Source: Craurococcus roseus (lineage in GTDB: Bacteria > Pseudomonadota > Alphaproteobacteria > Acetobacterales > Acetobacteraceae). Taken from it: a DNA stretch of 10,175 nucleotides. The stretch is taken from assembly GCF_039523795.1 (NCBI RefSeq), contig NZ_BAAAFZ010000112.1, positions 1 to 10,175 on the forward strand, in the 5' to 3' direction. Of the stretch, positions 4,882-10,175 are shown piece by piece (the first letter of the stretch is position 1; the number at the start of each line of letters is the position of its first letter). The notes beneath the pieces are model-generated. The model had not been told where the DNA came from. It did no database searches and was given only the letters and a program-made list of their open reading frames with translations. The position numbers were made by a program, and so were the translations under genes.

Positions 4882-5913
4882 ATGACGCAGACCGCCGCCC
4901 CAAGACGACCCACCGTGCTCATCACCGCGGCGAAGCTCGCGCCCGAGGCGGTGGCACTGTTGGAGGAGGCCGGGCTCGCCCCGGTCTACACCGCGGCCTA
5001 CCCGGAGCGGGACGCCCTGGTCGCGGCGGTCCGCGAGCACCGGCCGGTCGCCCTGCTGCACCGCCAGGGCCTGATCGACGGCGCGGTGTTGGACGCCGCC
5101 GCGCCCCACCTGCGGGTCGTGGCGCGGCACGGCGCCGGCGTCGACGGCATCGACGTGCCGGCGGCCGAGGCGCGCGGGATCACCGTCGCACGCGCCGCGG
5201 GCGCCAACTCCCGCGCGGTCGCGGAGCACAGCATGGCGCTGCTGCTGGCGCTGCTGAAGGACCTCCCGGCCGTGTCGGCGGGCATGCGCGAAGGGCTCTG
5301 GGAAAAGGCCACGCGCGTCACGCGGGACGCCGAGGGGCTGGCGCTCGGCATCGTCGGCTACGGCGCCATCGGCTCCAAGGTCGCGCGCTTCGCCGGCGCC
5401 TTCGGCGTGCGCGTGATGGCCTACGACCCGTACCTCCCGGGCGACGGGCTGCCGGGACCGGGCGAGCGCGTGGCCGACCTGCCCTCGCTGCTGGCCCGCT
5501 CCGAGGCGCTCTCGCTCCACTGCCCGCTCAGCGACGAGACCCGGGGCATGATCGGCGCGGCGCAGTTCGCGTCGCTGCCGAAGGGAGCGCTCCTCGTCAA
5601 CGCCGCCCGCGGCGGCATCGTCGACGAGGCGGCCCTGCTGGAGGCGATCGAGGCCGGGCGGATCGCCGCGGCCGGCATCGACGTGTTCGCCACGGAGCCG
5701 CTGCCGGCCGACAGCCCGCTGCGGCGGCACCCGCGCGTGCTGGCCTCGCCGCACCTCGCCGCCTCCTCCGTGCGGGGCGGCGTCGCCATGGCAACGGGGG
5801 CGGCGGAGTGCATCGTCGCGGTCCTGGCGGGCCGCCTGCCGGCGCTGCCGGGGGCGATCGTGGTCCCGGGTGGGCTCCGGGCAGCGGTCGAAGGAACCCA
5901 CGCCGCGGCCTGA
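4882..5913 (+). CDS. NAD-dependent D-2-hydroxyacid dehydrogenase (SerA-like family)
   Basis: This 343-residue cytoplasmic oxidoreductase of the D-isomer-specific 2-hydroxyacid dehydrogenase family interconverts a 2-oxo acid and its D-2-hydroxy acid. The split substrate domain flanks a Rossmann domain. GIVGYGAIGSKVA (156-168) carries the GxGxxG loop, and Asp182 in AYDPYLP at the end of the next strand favours NAD over NADP. The catalytic trio is present: Arg243 in NAARGGIVDE, Glu272 in TEPLP and His291 in SPHLAA. The early motif RHGAGVDGIDV (82-92) is also typical. The length suits phosphoglycerate- or hydroxypyruvate-type members lacking an ACT domain. Its ATG follows AGGAGGAAGG. It lies between the RraA-like gene and the YdiJ-type dehydrogenase, suggesting that the two dehydrogenases share a hydroxy/oxo-acid pair. 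True substrate unknown. Confidence 0.94.
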   Translation: MTQTAAPRRPTVLITAAKLAPEAVALLEEAGLAPVYTAAYPERDALVAAVREHRPVALLHRQGLIDGAVLDAAAPHLRVVARHGAGVDGIDVPAAEARGITVARAAGANSRAVAEHSMALLLALLKDLPAVSAGMREGLWEKATRVTRDAEGLALGIVGYGAIGSKVARFAGAFGVRVMAYDPYLPGDGLPGPGERVADLPSLLARSEALSLHCPLSDETRGMIGAAQFASLPKGALLVNAARGGIVDEAALLEAIEAGRIAAAGIDVFATEPLPADSPLRRHPRVLASPHLAASSVRGGVAMATGAAECIVAVLAGRLPALPGAIVVPGGLRAAVEGTHAAA

Positions 5914-5968
5914 GCGGCGGGCCAAGCAAAAGACGAGTTGCGTCCAAGATCCAAGGGCAGGTGACGCG

Positions 5969-8900
5969 ATGATCCCGCGACTGGTCGAGACCCCCTCCGC
6001 CGAGGACTCCTGCCGGGGCTTCCTCGAGGCGTTGCGCGCCTCCGGCTTCGCTGGAACGGTCTCGGCCGGCGACGCCGACCGCGCGGTGTTCGCCACCGAC
6101 AACTCGGTCTACCGGCTTTTCCCGCAGGCGGTGGTCTTCCCCCGCGCCACCGACGACATCGCGCGCGTCATGCGCCTGCTCGCGGAGCCGCGCTTCGGCG
6201 GCGTCGTCCTGGCCGCGCGCGGCGGCGGCACCGGCACCAACGGCCAGTCCCTCACCACCGGCCTGGTCGTGGACGTCTCCCGGCACATGAACCGGATCCT
6301 CGAGATCAACGCCGAGGAGCGCTGGGTCCGCGTCGAGGCCGGGGTGGTGAAGGACCAGCTCAACGCCGCCTTGGCGCCGCACGGCCTCTTCTTCGCGCCG
6401 GAGCTCTCCACCTCCAACCGCGCCACGATCGGCGGCATGGTCAGCACGGACGCGAGCGGCCAGGGCTCCTGCCTGTACGGGAAGACCCGCGACCACGTGC
6501 TCGAGCTGACCTGCGTGCTGGCCGACGGCACGGTCTGGACCTCGCGCCCGCTGTCCGACGAGGAGCTGCGCGAGGCGCAGCGCCGTCCCGACCGCGTCGG
6601 CGCCGTCCACCGCGCGGTCGACGCCATCCAGCGCGAGCACGCGGCCGAGATCGAGGCGCGCTTCCCCAGGCTCAACCGCTGCCTGACCGGCTACGACCTG
6701 GCGCACATCCGCGACCGCGAGGGCCGCTTCGACCTCAACGCCGTCCTCTGCGGCGCCGAGGGCACCCTCGCGGTCCTGGCGGAGGCCAAGCTCAACGTCC
6801 TGCCCATCCCCAAGCGCAGCGCCCTGGTGAACCTGCGCTACGGCAGCTTCGACGCGGCGCTTCGCGACGCCCAAGCCCTCATGGCGTTCGGCCCGGCCTT
6901 GATCGAGACCGTGGACTCCAAGGTGCTCGGCCTCGCGCAGGAGGACATCGTCTGGGACGGCGTGCGCGAGTTCTTCCCGGACGACGCCTCCGGGCCGGTC
7001 CGCGGCGCCAACCTGATCGAGTTCGTCGGCGACACGGAAGAAGAGGTGGAGGCGCCGCTCGGGCGCATGGCGGAGGCGCTGGCTGCCGGCGGACCGGCGG
7101 CCGGCCGCGCCGGCTACACGGTCGCGCGGGGCGAAGCCCCGGTGGGGCGGATCTGGGAGATGCGCAAGCGCGCGGTCGGGCTGCTCGGCAACATGCAGGG
7201 CGACAAGCGGCCGATCGCCTTCGTGGAGGACACGGCAGTCCCGCCGGAGAACCTGGCCGACTTCATCGCCGAGTTCCGCGGCCTGCTCGACGCGCGCGGC
7301 CTCGACTACGGCATGTTCGGCCACGTCGACGCCGGCGTGCTGCACGTCCGCCCGGCGATCGACATGAAGGACCCCGCGCAAGAGGTCCTGGTCCGCGAGG
7401 TCACCGACGAGGTGGTCCGCCTCACACGGAAATACGGCGGCCTGCTCTGGGGCGAGCACGGCAAGGGCGTCCGCTCGGAATACTCCCCGGAGTTCTTCGG
7501 CCCGCTCTACCCCTTGGTGCAGGCGGTGAAAGCGGCATTTGACCCGTGCAACCAGCTCAACCCGGGCAAGATCGCCAGCCCCGACGGGAGTGCCCTGCTC
7601 ACCATCGACGGGGTGCCGACGCGCGGGCAGGCGGACCGCACGATCCCGCCCCCGGTGCGGGCCGCCTTCGACGAGGCGATGCACTGCAACGGCAACGGCG
7701 CCTGCTACGACTGGGACCCTGACCAAGCGATGTGCCCGTCCTGGAAGGGTACGCGGGAGCGCCGGCACTCGCCCAAAGGCCGCGCCATGCTGCTCAAGGA
7801 GTGGCTGCGCCGCCTCGCCGCCGCCGGCGCGGACCCGGTGGAGGAAACCCGCCGCCTGCGCGCCTCCGCGGGGTGGCGGACCTTCCCGGCGCGGCTCCGC
7901 AACACGCTGGCCCGGCGCCGCGGCGAGCCCGACTTCTCGCACGAGGTCAAGGAGGCGATGGACGGCTGCCTGGCCTGCAAGTCCTGCGTCGGCGGCTGCC
8001 CGGTCAAGGTGAACGTCCCGAACTTCCGCGCGAAGTTCCTCGAGCTCTACCACGGCCGCTACCTGCGGCCGGCGCGGGACTACCTGGTCGCGTCGCTCGA
8101 GCACCTCCTGCCGGCCGTGGCGCGGGTGCCCCGGCTGTACAACGGGGTGGTCGGGAGCGCTGCGGGCGGCGCCGGCATGCGCCTGTTCGGGCTGGTGGAT
8201 ACCCCCAAGCTGTCCGGCATCGACCTGGGGCGCGAACTCGCCGCCCGCGGCCTCGCCTTCGCCACGCCGGAAGCGCTGCGGCGGCTCGGCGAGGCCGAGC
8301 GGCGCAGGGCGGTCGTCGTCGTGCAGGACGCCTTCACCAGCCACTACGAGACCCGCCTCGTCCTCGACGTGCTCGACCTGGTCCGCCTGCTGGGCTTCAC
8401 GCCCTGGCTGGCGCCCTTCCAACCGAACGGCAAGGCGCTGCACGTGCACGGCTTCCTCGGGGCGTTCGGGCGCGTGGCCGCGGCGAACGCGGACGCGCTG
8501 CGCGGGCTGGCGGCGACCGGCGTGGACCTGGTCGGGATCGACCCCTCCATGACCCTGACCTTCCGGGCCGAGTACGCCGAGGCCCTGGGCGGCCGGGACC
8601 TCCCGCGCGTCCTGCTCTTGCAGGAGTGGTTGGCGAAGCTTGCCATCGACATGCCGCCGCGGTCCGAGGATGGATCGCGCTACCGTCTCTTGCCGCACTG
8701 CACCGAGCGGACCACCGCCACCGCCGCGCTGCGCGACTGGCGGGCCGTGTTCGCCCGGCATGGCCTAGAATTGGACATTCTAGCGGCCGGCTGCTGCGGC
8801 ATGGCGGGCACCTACGGCCACGAGGCCGACCACCGCGCGATGTCCGAACGCATCTACGGCCTGAGCTGGGGACGCCACGTGGCTTCGCCGGACGGAGCGG

Positions 8901-9106
8901 GCCGGCTGCTCGCGACGGGGTATTCCTGCCGCTCGCAGGCGAAGCGCCTCGACGGCGTGGAACTGCCGCACCCGGCGCAGGCGCTGCTGCAGGCCTTGCG
9001 GCTCCCGAGAACGGCGGGCGCCCCGCAATCCGCGGCGGGAGGCCCCGGAACGGGTTCCGCCGTGGCGGGTGCCCCACCGCCACAGGCCATTCCGACAGTC
9101 GGATGA
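5969..9106 (+). CDS. ydiJ: YdiJ-type FAD/4Fe-4S D-2-hydroxyacid (D-2-hydroxyglutarate) dehydrogenase
   Basis: At 1045 residues this matches Escherichia coli YdiJ (1018 residues as I recall) from its MIP start nearly to the end. YdiJ has been reported to be a D-2-hydroxyglutarate dehydrogenase passing electrons to an acceptor other than NAD. Domains in order: FAD-binding (VAO/PCMH type, ~45-210) with ARGGGTGTNGQ (83-93) and FAPELSTSNRATIGG; FAD-oxidase C-terminal domain with GHVDAGVLHVRP (His452, His459) and WGEHGKG (Glu496, His497); a CNGNGACYD...MCPSWKG segment (Cys573, Cys579, Cys589); a 4Fe-4S motif CLACKSCVGGCP (Cys667, 670, 673, 677); and a heterodisulfide-reductase-like region with PHCTE (Cys911), CCGMAGTYGHE (Cys942-943) and GYSCRSQ (Cys987). 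All key residues are intact. The last ~35 residues form an Ala/Gly/Pro-rich tail that YdiJ lacks. The start at 5969 follows a moderate AAGGG. The TctC gene follows after 31 bases. Confidence 0.95.
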   Translation: MIPRLVETPSAEDSCRGFLEALRASGFAGTVSAGDADRAVFATDNSVYRLFPQAVVFPRATDDIARVMRLLAEPRFGGVVLAARGGGTGTNGQSLTTGLVVDVSRHMNRILEINAEERWVRVEAGVVKDQLNAALAPHGLFFAPELSTSNRATIGGMVSTDASGQGSCLYGKTRDHVLELTCVLADGTVWTSRPLSDEELREAQRRPDRVGAVHRAVDAIQREHAAEIEARFPRLNRCLTGYDLAHIRDREGRFDLNAVLCGAEGTLAVLAEAKLNVLPIPKRSALVNLRYGSFDAALRDAQALMAFGPALIETVDSKVLGLAQEDIVWDGVREFFPDDASGPVRGANLIEFVGDTEEEVEAPLGRMAEALAAGGPAAGRAGYTVARGEAPVGRIWEMRKRAVGLLGNMQGDKRPIAFVEDTAVPPENLADFIAEFRGLLDARGLDYGMFGHVDAGVLHVRPAIDMKDPAQEVLVREVTDEVVRLTRKYGGLLWGEHGKGVRSEYSPEFFGPLYPLVQAVKAAFDPCNQLNPGKIASPDGSALLTIDGVPTRGQADRTIPPPVRAAFDEAMHCNGNGACYDWDPDQAMCPSWKGTRERRHSPKGRAMLLKEWLRRLAAAGADPVEETRRLRASAGWRTFPARLRNTLARRRGEPDFSHEVKEAMDGCLACKSCVGGCPVKVNVPNFRAKFLELYHGRYLRPARDYLVASLEHLLPAVARVPRLYNGVVGSAAGGAGMRLFGLVDTPKLSGIDLGRELAARGLAFATPEALRRLGEAERRRAVVVVQDAFTSHYETRLVLDVLDLVRLLGFTPWLAPFQPNGKALHVHGFLGAFGRVAAANADALRGLAATGVDLVGIDPSMTLTFRAEYAEALGGRDLPRVLLLQEWLAKLAIDMPPRSEDGSRYRLLPHCTERTTATAALRDWRAVFARHGLELDILAAGCCGMAGTYGHEADHRAMSERIYGLSWGRHVASPDGAGRLLATGYSCRSQAKRLDGVELPHPAQALLQALRLPRTAGAPQSAAGGPGTGSAVAGAPPPQAIPTVG
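9063..9082 (+). other. hairpin at the 3' end of the ydiJ-like coding region
   Basis: TGGCGG(g)TG and CACCGCCA pair with one bulged G around a 3-base loop, ending 22 bases before the ydiJ-like stop codon and 55 bases before the next start. It lies in the low-complexity tail that relatives lack. It could stabilise upstream mRNA or pause transcription before the TctC gene. GC-rich sequence forms such hairpins easily, so weight is low. Confidence 0.25.
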
Positions 9107-9137
9107 GGCCGCTCGCATCGAAGGAGGAGTGTCGAGG

Positions 9138-10121
9138 ATGAGAGGAAAGACCACCATCGGGCGCCGCGCCCTGCTCGCGGCCGGCGCGGCCGCCCTGGCG
9201 CTGCCATGCCCGGCGCTGTCGCAAGGGCAATGGCCCGCGGGGCGGCCGATCGAGCTGATCGTCGGCTTCGCCCCGGGCGGCGGCACCGACGTCATGCTGC
9301 GCGCGCTCGCCCCCTTCCTCGCGGCCGAGATCCCGGGCGCGAACTTCGTCGTGCTCAACCGCCCCGGCGCCGGCGGCGAGACCGCCTACGTCGCCATCCA
9401 GTCGGCGCGCCCGGACGGCTACACGCTGGGCGCCATCAACACCCCCGGCTACCTTTCGGTGCCGGTCGAGCGCCGGGTGCGCTACGACCGCGCCAAGATC
9501 CGGCCCATCGCCCGGCTCGTGGACGACCCCACCGCCCTCGTGGTCCGCCAGGCCTCGCCCCACAAGTCTCTCCGCGACCTCGTGGAGGCCGCCCGCCGCA
9601 AGCCGGGGACCATCAGCGTCGGCTCCTCGGGCGTCGGCACCGACGACCACCTGGGCCTGACCCTGCTGCAGGCGGCCACCGGGACGGAGTTCATCCACAC
9701 CCCCTACGCCGGCGCGGGACTGGTGAAGAACGCGGTGCTGGCCGGCCACATCGACGTCGCCGGCCTGAACCTCGGCGAGATCGGCATCCTCAACCAAGAA
9801 ACGCCCCCGCTGCGCGCTCTCGCCGCCATGGGCGAGAAGCGCTGGGAGCTGATGCCGAACGTGCCGACCTTCCGCGAGGAGGGCTTCGACGTGGTGATGA
9901 CCAGCGAGCGTGGCCTCGCCGCCCCGCGCGGCATTTCCGACGAGATCGCCGCCCGCCTGCAGGACGCGATCGCGCGCGTGATGGCGGAGCCCGAGTGGCT
10001 GGCGAAGGCGAAGCAGTTGGAGCTGCCGCTGGCTTACCTGCCCGGGGCGGAGTGGCAGGCGCAGATGCCGGCCCAGGAAGCCCGCTACCGCGGGATCTGG
10101 GCGGCCACGCCCTGGAACTGA
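9138..10121 (+). CDS. second Bug/TctC-family substrate-binding protein
   Basis: This 327-residue periplasmic binding protein of the Bug/TctC family has a leader with a twin arginine (GRRALL, 8-13), a hydrophobic alanine/leucine core and probable cleavage at about residue 28 (ALS-QG), so Tat or Sec export. The mature part shows the family's RPIELIVGFAPGGGTD strand-loop, LNRPGAGGETAYVAI, PDGYTLG, the TPYAGAGL substrate-loop region and VPTFREEGFDVV. The start is fixed by AAGGAGGAG at 9121-9129, eight bases before the ATG. It differs clearly from the other Bug protein of this locus (GGGTDVMLRAL versus GGAVDTVARRV after the first strand), so it probably binds a different ligand and is not a recent duplicate. 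It is the last identifiable gene of the rightward arm, and no TctA/TctB is in view. Confidence 0.95.
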   Translation: MRGKTTIGRRALLAAGAAALALPCPALSQGQWPAGRPIELIVGFAPGGGTDVMLRALAPFLAAEIPGANFVVLNRPGAGGETAYVAIQSARPDGYTLGAINTPGYLSVPVERRVRYDRAKIRPIARLVDDPTALVVRQASPHKSLRDLVEAARRKPGTISVGSSGVGTDDHLGLTLLQAATGTEFIHTPYAGAGLVKNAVLAGHIDVAGLNLGEIGILNQETPPLRALAAMGEKRWELMPNVPTFREEGFDVVMTSERGLAAPRGISDEIAARLQDAIARVMAEPEWLAKAKQLELPLAYLPGAEWQAQMPAQEARYRGIWAATPWN

Positions 10122-10135
10122 GAGGAACTGACACA

Positions 10136-10153
10136 ACCGCCTCGATTGGCGGT
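10136..10153 (+). terminator. small hairpin after the second TctC gene
   Basis: ACCGCC and GGCGGT form a perfect 6-bp stem around a 6-base loop, 15 bases after the stop codon. No T-run follows, so it is at best a weak or Rho-assisted terminator; it may instead be part of the leader of the next gene. The remaining bases to the window end hold no assignable gene. Confidence 0.3.
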
Positions 10154-10175
10154 GGGTGACGACGCACGTGGCGAG

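Noticed and set aside
4453..6102. Long minus-strand open frame opposite the RraA-like and dehydrogenase genes
   Set aside because: It is a shadow of the D-2-hydroxyacid dehydrogenase gene, whose catalytic and NAD motifs are clear on the plus strand.
5597..8761. Very long open frame (over 1000 codons) on the minus strand opposite the ydiJ-like gene
   Set aside because: The plus strand here encodes an unmistakable YdiJ with all motifs intact. The antisense frame is rich in Arg, Ala, Gly and His, has no recognisable domain, and is an effect of high GC suppressing stop codons.
1..10175. CRISPR array, tRNA or rRNA genes, prophage or toxin-antitoxin genes
   Set aside because: I looked for regularly spaced repeats, tRNA-like cloverleaf segments and small paired genes by eye and found none.

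Overview
The window reads as chromosomal DNA from a very GC-rich bacterium (about 70% G+C or higher, judged by eye). Coding genes use G or C at nearly every third codon position and carry good Shine-Dalgarno sequences. The Tat-type, alanine-rich leaders on Bug/TctC binding proteins, the orphan TctC genes and the IS21/IS5-type remnants fit a GC-rich proteobacterium. An Acetobacteraceae/Roseomonas-like alphaproteobacterium is my best guess; a betaproteobacterium is possible. The taxonomic call is inference.

Layout. (a) 1-~915 is an insertion-sequence graveyard. A possible truncated plus-strand reading frame (1-203) stops at the end of an IS21-family remnant, which keeps its terminal repeats and the last ~50 codons of istB on the minus strand. 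That remnant abuts the last ~57 codons of an IS5-family transposase on the plus strand. A geneless strip follows, holding a 17-bp inverted repeat and then a 16-bp perfect stem-loop at 870-915. (b) 1014-3873 is a leftward gene set, in transcription order: TctC-type binding protein, SMP-30/gluconolactonase-type hydrolase, IclR-family regulator. (c) 3874-4069 is a 196-bp divergent control region with a clear palindrome (CGAAAC-agc-GTTTCG) overlapping a candidate promoter. (d) 4070-10121 is a rightward gene set: RraA/HMG-aldolase-like protein, NAD-dependent D-2-hydroxyacid dehydrogenase, YdiJ-type FAD/Fe-S D-2-hydroxyacid (D-2-hydroxyglutarate) dehydrogenase, and a second TctC-type binding protein. 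(e) The last 54 bases hold a small hairpin and no assignable gene.

How it may work together (inference). The two arms look like one organic-acid utilisation locus under the local IclR regulator. Periplasmic Bug proteins capture a carboxylate. The SMP-30 enzyme opens a lactone. The RraA-like enzyme cleaves or decarboxylates a 4-hydroxy-2-oxo acid or oxaloacetate-like intermediate. The two D-2-hydroxyacid dehydrogenases, one NAD-linked and one FAD/Fe-S-linked, interconvert a 2-oxo acid and its D-hydroxy acid. No TctA/TctB membrane partners are present. The actual substrate cannot be read from sequence, and I do not recognise this exact gene combination as a described pathway.
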